Shown here: positions 30,156 to 40,853 of the stretch, piece by piece | Numbering within the stretch: the first letter of the stretch is position 1 | Layout of the letters: every line of letters begins with the position of its first letter | Assembly: GCA_027579435.1 (NCBI GenBank) | Contig: JANBPK010001473.1 | Span: 62,001-126,000, forward strand | DNA: 64,000 bases | Source: Candolleomyces eurysporus | Taxonomy: Eukaryota > Basidiomycota > Agaricomycetes > Agaricales > Psathyrellaceae | Reading direction: 5' to 3' | The notes under the pieces: model-generated | Database searches by the model: none | What the model was told of the DNA's origin: nothing | The model's input: the letters and a program-made list of their open reading frames with translations, nothing else | Program-made: the position numbers and the translations under genes

Positions 30156-32167
30156 ATGGAATCGCCGTTTTCAGAGTATCTGGACTCGGGCTACAGTCCT
30201 TCAGACGCCGAGATACCGCTAATCAAGGCTCTCATCCAACAAAAGCTCGATGTCATAGGCAGCATCGACAAAGAGATCAAGGAGGTCGAAGACTCCTTGG
30301 CGGCCCTCAAAGCTCGACGGAAAGCCACCAAAATCTTCATCCGGAAACATCAAGCCTTAATTGCCCCCATAAAGCTACTCCCGCCCGACATCCTATCAAC
30401 GGTGTTTCTCGCATGCCTCCCCGGCATCGACCGCACGGAGGCAGCCATGACGCCCAATCATCCAGCAGTGGTGATAAGCCAGGTTTGCCGCCAGTGGCGA
30501 CAACTCGCTTTCGACACACCTTTGTTGTGGTCCAGGATCCAGTTGATTCTACCCATCGTCAATTGTGATCCCTATTTCCCCCCCCGACGAGGCAGAACGT
30601 GTGAATAGGGCAACCGCTACCCTCTTCGATTCAGTCGTTCAACGCCTATTCGACGCAACCACGATCTGGCTGAGTCGTTCCAAAGGCTGTCCTCTGTCAA
30701 TCTTCGTGGAAGCGTCCGAGAGCGCTGTTGGAGGATTTGACATATTCCAATCGGGGACTTTGGAACACTCAGTGCTCATGGGTTTGGGAAAGCTCGTAGG
30801 CCTACTGCTCAGCGAATCCGAGCGGTGGGAACAAGTCAGGTTCAAGCTTGCGATCGTTGGCAATAGCCGCAAGTCCCAGTTGAGTCGGCTCCTCCTCCTT
30901 ACCCCTCGAGACGTTCCCATCCTTCGCAAGGCCTCAATCGTGATCAACGCTGTAGACATCCTCGAAGTACCACTAAGTCCTATTGTGGGGTCGGAGCCTA
31001 CGGACTTTTGGGATGGGATCGCGATGGGTACGATACACGGACAGGCGCTGCAGTCGTTGACGCTGGCCTGCCCCAAGAGCGCTACGAAGTTGAAGGTGTT
31101 GGAAGTGAATTGGGGCGGGTTAACCGAGCTCTCGCTGAGACCTCATACGTTGGGCTCGGGGCGGAAAGGAGTAACTCACTTAACCGCAGACGAAGCACTG
31201 AATCTGCTCAGGTTATGTCCGAACCTGAAACGTTGTAACCTCGCCATCGGAAACGGATCCCTTACTTCAGGCTGGGACACTCCTCCACTTTTTTGGGAAA
31301 CACCATTGGCAATCGCACCGGTTCAAGAAGATAGGCCAGTATGTCGCCTCCCCTTCCTACATTCCTTGATTCTTCGGGAGGACAGTAGCCGGACAGATAG
31401 TCTGGCTTCTGCTCTCGATCTTCCTTCCCTTCGCTCCTTCACCCAGATTAGTCCTGTTCACTGGCCCAGGCCAGCTCCGATGGGCTTCCCCCCCTTCCTA
31501 TCTGAATCCCGAAGAAGAGAGCCGGTGGAATTTAATCCCCTTGGTGGTGTGGGTCCAACGGTTCGGGCATACTATCACCAGCATCGATTTCAAGCACATC
31601 GGTGTGCCTCAGCACGCTGTTGAGAAATGCTTGGAGGACCTTCCGAACCTCATCAGTCTCAGCATACGCTCTCCATTCTCAGAAAGTTGGAATACGGTCG
31701 TGTCTTTCTCGTGGGACTCAGCTTCAGGCTGTGACTCCTTTCTGAAAAGGCTCACTCCCGAGGTGATCGAAGATGGGGACACTGTGACCGTAACCCCTGG
31801 TTTCTTGTGTCCAAAGCTGGAGGATCTGGCTTTGAACTCCGACTTCTCGGTCTCGGTTCCTGTGCACCTCCTGTTTAATGAAGCAAGTGTGTTGGAATTT
31901 TTAACAGGCAGAGCTAAGGCCAGTTCGAAAACGGTTCCAGAAGTCAGCAGAGTCTCCAAGCTTCGATATACCAGTGTGAGGTTTGTTAACCCCAAAGTTG
32001 TGGACATTGAGCAGGAGCTTTTGCGAAGGGGTTTAGATCTCGACGAGTTCGTTGGGGAATGGGATTATCCTGACCCTCTAATGCCGCGTTCGTACCTTCA
32101 AACCCCTAATATCGGCGATTTTGCAATGGACGACTTCTTGGTGTCAAATTCATACAAACACCCTTAG
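30156..32167 (+). pseudogene. F-box protein, tandem array copy H (two C-run frameshifts)
   Basis: The start is MESPFSEYLDSGYSPSDAEI and the F-box is intact (IKLLPPDILSTVFLACLP). The frame breaks at about 30580, where eight Cs stand where seven would keep the frame of PYFPPDEAERV, and again at about 31490, where seven Cs stand where six occur in copy F (GFPPSYLNPEEE). Apart from these two single-base runs all three pieces are open and conserved, up to FAMDDFLVSNSYKHP at the stop. Read with both runs one base shorter, the product would be about 669 residues. It may be a recent pseudogene or a normal gene with two homopolymer sequencing errors. Its long C-terminal end and 3' flank (TATACCGTGCTGTACTT) match copy A, not the inner copies. 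Confidence 0.7.
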
Positions 32168-32450
32168 TATACCGTGCTGTACTTGGATAAATAGCTCAGC
32201 GCTCATGTTGGATCATTTCCGTCATACATTGACATTCGCGTCCCTGAACCGCGCTCGGAGGCTCCGCTCCCGTACATTCAACCTCGCCAAGGAATTTCAA
32301 CGTTTTCAGGTTTGTGCATGTTCTTGGTGACACAGCACAGGCGTCTGAAGTGACCTCCAAATGACGTCACTGGGAGCAATTGGAGCTCTCACCTCTTAGA
32401 ACTTGCTTATAACCCTAGAGCCAACTGCGGGTTTAGAGCCATAGAGAAGT

Positions 32451-34079
32451 ATGCTATACGACAAGAATCCACCCTACCCTCATTACGACCACCTCCCTTA
32501 CGCCAAAGAGCCTTGGAAGAGTTTGTATGTGCTCCAGAGGCTCACCACTACCCTTGCTATGGTCCCATGGTGGGCCACCTACTACACCGTCATGCCCAAA
32601 TCTATCAGACCACGATCTTCCTGGAATCTCCGCCAAATCATCTATGTCAACTTTACGAGGCGCGTGTTCAAGGTCACCGAAGTCGCTGGTGTGACTTGGG
32701 GAACCAGGGATCCTACCACCGCTCCGAACGAGGCGTTCTTGAAGGAAACCAGCTTCGAGTGGGTCGAGCCTTTAAGGCAAGACCTGCGTACTGGGATTCT
32801 GAAGGAAGAAGAGAGTGCACCTTATGTCAATGTGGGGTGCTACATCTGGCCGAAGAAAACCAACACCAAGTCCAGGTTCTCAGCGATGAAGGACAGCCTG
32901 GTGAAGACGGATAGTAACCCGGAGACTCCTCCAGCGCAAGACGATCGGACCTATACTGTTGGAATTTACATGCACGGTGGTGGATACTGTCATATGTCTG
33001 CCCATGAATCGTCAAGAACTTCGCGTATTCCGCGGGGCTTGGTCCAGGTGAGAGTCCTTCGACTGACTGGAATATCACACGGTTCATTTAGTTTGCATCA
33101 TTTAGAGAGGAATTCTAGATGAGGTGTACGCTGTGGAGTACCGTTTGCTCCAAGTGGCGCCATTCCCCGCTGTCGTACAGGATGCCGCCGCTGTTTATTC
33201 CCATGTCGTCAATAAGTATACCCAAGAGCAAAAGAAGTTCAAAATTGTCTTGGTGGGAGACAGTTCTGGAGGAAACCTTGCACTTTCTTTGGCTCGCTGG
33301 TTGCGAGATGAAGGCAAACTTCCAAGTCCTGACGGCATGATCCTCCTTTCAGTACGTTCAACTCTTCACGCTTGCGAAGTTTTCTGATACACAGTTTGCA
33401 GCCCTCGTGCGACACATCCCACAACTTGCCGGAAACACTCTCCTCCTACATACCCAGACCAAATGAATATAGCGACTACCTCGTAGACAACCCAGAGCCG
33501 CGCGCCCTACTCCAGCGCACCTTCCTTGGATTCAAAGGTGATAAGAATGGCCCAACGAACGAGGACGAGGACCGCCGACTAATGCAAGTTGCTCATTCGG
33601 AATACGTCTCGCCATGTTCTCCGGTCGTCCTCGAACGTTGGGGACACTCAGTGCAACAAGACCCCGAAGGGGAATACAGACGCAAGTTCTGGAGGTATAC
33701 CCTGCCCAACTTACCCGACGCACTTCAAACCTTCCGCCACCCCGAAGTTCTAAACCCAATGTTGAGGTCATGGGACGACTTGACCGCGGAGAACCCTTAC
33801 CGCAAGACTTGTCAGTTCCCAGGTCTTTTTGCCGCTTTCCCTAGAACGATCATCGTGTGTGGCGACGGAGAGAGGTTGGTACGGGAGGTGAGGGCGTTGA
33901 TTTCTGCTATGACGAAGGATGGTGTAGATATTACGACCCATTGGGCTCCAGATGCTTGCCATGACGCGTTGATGATCAGCGAGACTTGGTGGGATAAAGC
34001 GGTCCTCGATAACATCTGGCAGGATATCGACAAGTGGGCGTCGGCGCTCAGGTCAAGCGATAAGCCCACTGTCAACTAG
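32451..34079 (+). CDS. alpha/beta hydrolase, hormone-sensitive-lipase type
   Basis: Three exons (32451-33047, 33106-33351, 33402-34079) give 506 residues. HSL-family motifs are present: the oxyanion-hole HGGGY (in GIYMHGGGYCHMSAHE), the nucleophile elbow GDSSGGNLAL with the catalytic Ser, and a C-terminal DACHDALM carrying the likely catalytic His. A hydrophobic N-terminal stretch (TTTLAMVPWWATYY) may attach it to membranes. Such enzymes hydrolyse carboxyl esters or steryl/acyl esters; the substrate here is unknown. It lies about 280 bp after F-box copy H and convergent with the next P450, 147 bp apart. No disruptions were seen, and both introns are short with standard ends. Confidence 0.88.
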
Positions 34080-34226
34080 ACGGACTAAAACTCGTTGGAT
34101 GTTTACCTCTGCTTTGTATTATACTCATCTGTCTTTTGACTTGGAATTTTATCTGCACAGATTTTCACGGAGAGGCCATTGACAACAGGAAGATGGTGAA
34201 ATCCAATAATAAAGAAACAGACCGAT

Positions 34227-36807
34227 TCATGAATCCGAGTCAGATAAGAGAGTGACACGCAAGGGCAGCTGAAGGCGAGGGAGGCCATATTTATCCAGAT
34301 CGGCCTCAGAGTCCTCCGCCATAGGCTGGTTGATCCCATTCATCTTCCATATAATCTTTTTATCGCCGAGCGCGAAACGGAACTGTTGGAGCAGGGATGA
34401 AAGGACGACCTCTATAAAACAAAGAGTATCAAATTAGAACGGTATTGAACGAAAGGTTGAGGTGGCACGTACTCATCTCCAATTCCGTGAACTTGAAGCC
34501 TATACACGATCGGTGCCCACCATAGAAAGTCATCCTACAGTTCGAGGTCAACGTGTCCATCAGCGAGGTGTCGAGATGAAGCAGGGTGCGGGGACGTACA
34601 GTGACGAATACACTCCCGGAATCTTGGCGTTGGCCACTGTTTCCGGCAACGGGGATAACCATCGCTCTGGCCTCCATTCTCTGGCATCTGCACCCCAGAT
34701 CGCGGGGTCACGGTTGCAGGCGTTTAACGAGATACAGACGAAAGTCTTTCGGGGGAGTTGAATCTCCGTCATTGGCTTGCCGTCTATCGATGTGATGGGC
34801 TTTGAAAGGGGGATAATAGTGTCGGCTTGCGCTCTAAGTTCCGTCAGCACAGGCTAGTCTCTGTCCAAGAACGGAACCATACTGTTTCGCAATCAGCGGG
34901 ACTGGAGTATATCTTTGTCAAACGCTAAGTATGTGGACATTCGTCTGGACCGGCAACAATAGACGTACACTCGAAAAGTTTCTTTATACACGGCGTCGAG
35001 ATAGGGCAGGGACAACAGGTCGTCGTATTGGATTTTTCCATCTACTTTTCGTGCANTTTTTGACTTCTTGACGTAGTTTCTCCTGGGCCTCAGGGTGCTC
35101 GCAGAGAAGATAGAGAATGCGAGCCAGCGCATTTGAGGTCGTCTCCGTTGCTGCAAATGTGATGGTTCTAGTCACAAGGGGTCAGTAAAACGCCATAAAT
35201 TAGGTTCACAGGCTTGTACGTACGATATCTGCGCAAGTAGCTCCGAGTCCGATAACTGGTCTTCTTCTGCAGCCGCAAGGTTCGCCTTCACTGCAAAAAA
35301 GGCTGATGAGACGATGGAGACAGTACGAGCATTATGTCGAGAAATCTCACAAAGCACGCTCATGAGATCCTTTCCTTTGCCTGGCTCCGAAGAAAGCTGG
35401 TCCTTGTTCGCGCTGGAATCCTTTTTCAACCCGAATATCGCGATAGAGGTGTTATGCATCACATCGACCATGTCCCTCAGAATGTGGAGGCTCTTCCATG
35501 GTAGCATGTCAACCACCCAACGGCGGAACCTTGGGGACCCCAAATCTTTCACGTAGGGCAGAATAAAAAACCGAGGGAAAATAAATCCAGGGAAGGTCAT
35601 TATCCGCCTACATTGAGAGTCGGTTGAAGTTGTAGGGAAGGGTGACATCAACATTACTTACGGAAAACTCTTTATGGAAACGGAGTAAGGGTGTTCGATC
35701 TCATTGTGGACATCAAACGAGGTGCCTAACACACCTCGCGCAACGAATTCCAAAGCTGTTCGGGACAGCCACTCCAGCACGTTGATCTAGAATTCAAGGT
35801 CAGTCAGGGAGAAACCCCCTAGGAACGCCTCTTGAGCACGAACCTGACTCTTTCCTTGGGTGATTTGACGAGCGATAGCATCGCACAGCTGATGAACGTT
35901 CAGCGTGGGGAGAGCAATCTCAGGAATCGGTAGAGACACTCACGTCATTTGCGACATCGTGGAAGACGGGTGCTGAGTCCCGTCAGCCGTCAAACCAGTG
36001 TAGCGGTTACAAGAACTACGCACTTAAAACTCGCATCTGTGTCGGTGAAAACAGGGGGAATAGGAGCTTCCGTTGTTTATTATGGTGGTTTCCTGGTATG
36101 AAGTCAACCTCCACCCTTGTCTTCAAATTTAATTTCCGTTGGTACCTCGGGTGGAGAATATTCCATGGCCGAAAACAAGCGTGTTCGCACTGAGGCACTC
36201 TCGAATCAGCAGGAGCAAGTCATTCAACGAGGGCAAAGTACTCACAGAATCATATCGTCAGTACTTTCATAGAGATGCTGGTCCTGTGCAAAGGAATGAG
36301 AACCACTGGAGAGGATTTCAAGAGTTGAAGAATTGGTCGGAGGGCTGCTGACCTTTGATGCGATGTGCTGAAGGGCTTTCGGATCATGAACATAGATAAA
36401 GCGGGCCTAAACATCGTCAGCCTCAGTCCTGAGCTCTTTGTAACCTTGTCTCACCCCGAAGAAGCCTTGGAATCTAAAGACGCCACCATCTAATACGGTG
36501 TGAATCAGAACACTTGGTTTTTCCGAGACATCGACGAAGGGGAGCTCACACTTATCGGCCACATCGTCATGGAAGTTCCAACCATCCTGGTCGAAAATCT
36601 GCAGTAGACTTCCTGCGAGGGGGTTGCAAGGCTGAGCTAGGAAAGGAACCTGGCAGAGTAAGGTTACCTACCACCTATCCAAGACGACGCCTTCAGGCCA
36701 GGGATACGATCGAGAGGATGGGGAAATAGGAGACGTTTAAGCACGCGCCATGCGGCCCATGCCAAAGTCAAGGTTACCAAAGCTTGAAGGGAACTTGATT
36801 GAAGCAT
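34227..36807 (-). CDS. cytochrome P450 (first of three in the window)
   Basis: Many short exons on the minus strand can be joined from ATG at 36807 to TGA at 34227. The N terminus (QALVTLTLAWAAWRVLKRLL) is a membrane anchor followed by the proline hinge RIPGLKASSWIGG. Family landmarks follow: GNHHNKQRKLLFPLFSPTQM, NVLEWLSRTALEFVARG, the I-helix TFAATETTSNALARIL, ExxR as KETFR, WRPERWLSPLP, and the haem loop MTFYGGHRSCIGFKFTELEM with the ligand Cys. It ends QLPLRVTLLSDSDS. The reaction is presumably ER-bound monooxygenation of an unknown substrate. It is clearly related to the two P450s at 50-57 kb but more distant than they are from each other. One N at 35056 in VKxARKVDG shifts the frame locally; otherwise the gene looks whole. 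Confidence 0.82.
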
Positions 36808-37588
36808 TTGATGATGGGGTCAGAGGAAGGCACGACATTAAGTACTCAGACCGGGGGGTGAGCAATTGAATTAGAGAAGCCATGGAAGGGAAACACAAGG
36901 CACAGATAGCCGTTGATGACACTATCTCCCAGGCTGGCTTGACGGGGACATCTGCCGTTATTGAGTGCGAGGGCATTAGCATAACATACGATAGTATCGG
37001 GCAGGTGCTAGTCCCTGGGAGGCAAGTCGGTGGTTTCACAGCACCATTAGGGGATTAAAACATCATTCAAAGCATGATACTTTGACATCCAGGTTTATTA
37101 AACGCACAGACAGATATCACTAGATGATTACTGTGAGAGCGAGGTTACTCAAAAGGTGCTCTCAGAACGATGACTTGGCCCTTACCAATTAATACGCCAT
37201 TAGGCTCATGAAACCTTAACGCCTTCAATCGGTTGGAATCATGAGGCTGCCGATAGGAGGAACGTTCAACCAGCGTCGCGTCTTCCGAATGGACAATGAA
37301 CGCACGGCGGTATGGTTGCGCCATCAGTGACAGGAGGATAGAGCCCTTTCTGGACATTCCTAGAGAAGGATAATGAGGGTAGAAGCCCCAGCTTGCATTT
37401 CCGTGTCCGGGAGATGTTCCATGGAGTTTCATTCCGAGATGGACGTATTCTGGTCGTACCGGACGAAGACGGTCGCAACAACGCCGGCTGAGATTTGAAC
37501 GCCGGAATATATGGCGGACCGAGATTGATCCGTGATCGTGGACCAACTGACCACAACAAAATCGCCAGCCTCCACCAGTGACGCGACG
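36808..37588. promoter_or_regulatory. divergent promoter region, P450 and TcdA-like dehydratase
   Basis: About 780 bp separate the minus-strand P450 start from the plus-strand dehydratase start. Open frames here (36737-37039 minus, 37145-37690 minus) have no family support; the second overlaps the dehydratase exon on the other strand. I saw no convincing TATA element. Confidence 0.4.
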
Positions 37589-39285
37589 ATGTCCTCTCTT
37601 ACCCTGCATTCTCATCGAGCTCAGCTCGTCGCTACAGCAGTTGTCGCCTCCCTGTCGACGGCTGGAATTATCTATGCCTGGTCTGCACACTCAAGGCGCC
37701 AAAGGCGACGAGACCTCGACCGAGAAATATACCGCTCAATTACCGAAAATGGAACATCCCGCACTCACGACACGGATTCGCCAGACATCTACCTGCACTC
37801 TCTTCCCGAAGAAGTGAAGGCCTCGAAGATCCAAGAAGCTGGTGAATATGACGAAGAACTCATCAGAGAGCAACTGGCTCGCAATTACGCTTTCTTCGGA
37901 GACGAGGGAATGCAAAAGATTCGCGGGAGTTCAGTCGTGGTTGTTGGTTGCGGAGGTGTGGGTAGTTGGGCAGCTGTGATGCTCGTACGATCGTAAGTTA
38001 CCTTATTTATTTCCTCTCACTCAATCTAAGGTTGCCAACAGAGGTGTATCCAAAATTCGTTTGGTCGACTTCGACTACGTCACATTATCATCGTTGAACC
38101 GCCATGCAACTGCAACTCTTTCTGATGTTGGAACCCCGAAAGTTAAATGCGTAGAACGTTTTCTGAAGAAGATCTCAAAATGGTCAGATATAGATGCCTG
38201 TGTAAATATTTGGCGGAAGGAAGAGGGTGGCGATCTCTTAGACGGATATGACTGGGTTGTAGGTATGGAACGCTTCCCCATTTTGCCAGCCATTTTCTGA
38301 CGTCATTTTGAAGATGCCATAGACAACATTCAGACGAAGGTGGACCTCTTGAAATACTGCCATGCAAATAACATCAAGGTATTCTTCAGATCCTAGAACG
38401 CCGCGAAGGTTTTTATGTATCAATACTCTTGCGCAGGTTTTTTCATCCATGGGTGCAGGAGCCAAATGTGATCCCACCCGGATTCAAATTAGTGACATCT
38501 CACACACCATCTACGATCCGCTAGCCCGCTCTGTTCGCCGCCGGTTGCGCTTTCAGGGGGTCACCTCTGGAATACCGGTAGTGTACTCCACTGAGGTGCC
38601 AGGAGATGTCAAATTACTTCCTCTACCGGAAGAAGAGTTCCAGAAAGGACCCGTGAAGGAGCTGAATGCCTTTGACGATTTCAGGGTTCGCATTCTTCCA
38701 GTACTGGGTAAGTGTTGCTGTCTATTGGGTAAACGTTAGCTTATCATCCAAAGGTCCTTTACCCGCGATCTTCGGGCTTAACATTGCCTCGTACATTCTC
38801 TGTGAGATGGCCGGCAAGCCTATCTCAAACCCCTTGCCAATCAAGAACCGAAAGAAATTGTACGAGAGAATCTATCGAGACTTGCTCCGTCGAGAAGAGA
38901 AAATTGCTGGGGAACAGCTCAAGTAAGTGCTTCACTGCACCTGAACTCCTCTGACAGTGGGGACTTAACTAACGAATTCTGCAGCCGACTACCTATCGAC
39001 GAGGATGATGTCGCGCTCGTATTTGAGGATCTCTACCGTGGGAGGTCGTTACTGCCACCACACGATGTTCCAACGCGACCTACGCTCGTGCGATGGGACT
39101 TTACTCAACCGTTGAGCATCGAGAATTGCATCGTCCTTGAGTACAAAGATGCTGAAAAGCATGCGGAAACGTGCCTTGCCTCAAGATCGACTTCTGCTGG
39201 TCGTGACCTCTGGGGCAAGGAAATCGAAGAGATTGTTCAGCGTCGCGCTGCGGAGGCAAGGAAGGTCAAGCAGTGGGTGATGTAG
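37589..39285 (+). CDS. tRNA threonylcarbamoyladenosine dehydratase, TcdA/Tcd1-like
   Basis: Six exons (37589-37992, 38042-38262, 38314-38378, 38437-38707, 38754-38922, 38985-39285) give 476 residues. An N-terminal membrane segment (LVATAVVASLSTAGIIYAW) precedes a ThiF/E1-like domain: LARNYAFFGDEGMQKI, the nucleotide-binding VVVVGCGGVGSWAA, VDFDYVTLSSLNRHA, DAIDNIQTKVDLL and SSMGAGAKCDPTRIQISDIS. This pattern is that of the enzymes that use ATP to convert tRNA t6A37 into its cyclic form (yeast Tcd1/Tcd2, which sit on the outer mitochondrial membrane). The C-terminal roughly 100 residues (IDEDDVALVFEDLYRGRS) also fit the fungal family. An in-frame ATG at 37532 would add 19 residues; the start nearest the membrane anchor is preferred. 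Confidence 0.88.
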
Positions 39286-39674
39286 TTCGAGTCAGTCTAG
39301 AGTGCATTCTCTTCGCATATCAGATGAATGACAACCATCTTTGCTGCGGAATATCAGGAAATGGGAACTGAGTCCTTTCTACCATCAGCCACGTAAGGAA
39401 GAAGCTTCATTGGTCTCCCGGTATAGTAGTCACCTGCAACCTGACTGATGAAAAAATGTATTCATCTCGTTCAGGAGTCTCCCGGATCCTTACCCGGGAA
39501 TGGCTCAGGACCAACTTCTGCCTTACAGGGAATATTGTTCGACATTTTAGCACATGGCACATTGACGTGACGCCATACTGGGTCTCTATAAATATAACGA
39601 TCTGGACTTATAAACTTCGTTGTTGAGGACTCAATCCGTTATCAGATAACCTCCCCAGTCCCTGGTTGCCCAAC
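39286..39674. promoter_or_regulatory. promoter region of the O-methyltransferase gene
   Basis: This 389-bp stretch holds the dehydratase 3' UTR and the next promoter. A good TATA box, TATAAATA, lies at 39587-39594, about 80 bp before the ATG. About 30 bp upstream of it TGACGTGACG resembles a CRE/bZIP site. The function of that site is inference. Confidence 0.5.
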
Positions 39675-40578
39675 ATGTCTTCTCAACCTCGTACTCGTGC
39701 AGAGCGCCCTCCACCGACGTATGAAGACTTTAGAAGGTCAGACGAGTACCACAACTCGTTCCTCATCGGCAACGATCCGGTCCTCGACGCTGCCCAGAGC
39801 CATAGCAAGGAAGGCGGCTTGCCCGATATTGCTGTGTCTGCAGCACAGGGCAAGTTGTTGAATTTGCTTGCAAAGTCGATTGGTGCGAAGAGGATTTTGG
39901 AGGTGGGGACACTTGGAGGGTGAGGAATTAATATCCTTACTTGTCAAAGAATCGTTCCTAAGTTCTGACCTTATTTTGATTCAGCTATTCTACCATTTGG
40001 CTTGCAAGGGCTTTGCCAGACTCTGGTTCCTTGACTACGCTTGAGCTCGAGGAAGCCCATGCAAAGGTGAGGACATACGCACTTCTGTGACTCATTAAGT
40101 ATATATATCAGCGCGTGCTCAATGGTATGTTAGATCGCCCGGGAGAACCTCGCGAACGCAGGGCTTGCGGACAAAGTTGACGTCATCGTCGGACCTGCAG
40201 CAGATACCATAAAGACGCTCGAGCCAAACCCACCTTACGACCTAGCCTTCATCGACGCGGACAAGGAAGGGAATCTGGCATATTTTACCGAGTCGAAGCG
40301 TCTTCTTAGGAAGGGTGGTGTTATTGTGAGTAGCTGTCCGCTCTCGTTTAGTCAAGGGAACCCGAGCCATCTAACTCGTAACCCTCGTGCCACTATAGAT
40401 CGTTGATAACGTCGTTCGGCGTGGAATTGTCGCGAACCCCGAGTATACAGACCCCAGTGTTGAGGGTGTCAGGGCCCTCTTGAAGGCCATCCAAGGTGAT
40501 AAGGAGGTTGAGGCTACCACCATCGGCACTGTCGGCGAGAAAGGATATGACGGATTCTTGTATGCCATCAAAAACTGA
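39675..40578 (+). CDS. class I SAM-dependent O-methyltransferase, caffeoyl-CoA/catechol type
   Basis: Four exons (39675-39919, 39985-40066, 40134-40325, 40399-40578) give 232 residues, a normal length for methyltransferase family 3. Motifs seen are ILEVGTLGGYSTIWLARAL (SAM-binding loop), TTLELEEAHAKIARENL, the metal-site segment PYDLAFIDADKEGN, and LLRKGGVIIVDNVVRRG. It ends with the family-typical GEKGYDGFLYAIKN. The enzyme would transfer a methyl group to a hydroxyl of a small catechol-like molecule using a divalent metal. It is cytosolic by appearance. It ends about 275 bp from the stop of the convergent downstream gene. The open frame continues upstream of 39675 only with non-ATG codons. 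Confidence 0.9.
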
Positions 40579-40853
40579 GTTCGGTGTCTTCAACAACGAC
40601 GGGCCCGGGGAATTCTCGACTATCAAATGTAAACTAGAATATGTATTGGTGTCGACTAGTTACTGGTTTTACATACGGGGCATAAGACATATTGGTACAT
40701 GTGGGTTGTGTGCTGGATCTATTCTAATACAAGCTACTGCTACTGATACAGCTGTCGTTGTACAGTTATTGTACAGGGTGATTAGGTTTTGATAGATATA
40801 CAAACGCCTGCGATTAAAAAAACGAAAAAAAATTCTCATCCGTTCCGGGACGT

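Noticed and set aside
34227..36807. Reading the minus-strand P450 as a pseudogene
   Set aside because: Open frames look fragmented, but all exons join with GT..AG introns and every P450 landmark is present. The only break is at an N.
32451..40578. Hydrolase, P450 and O-methyltransferase as a biosynthetic gene cluster
   Set aside because: No core synthase is present, orientations are mixed, and a tRNA-modification gene lies between them.
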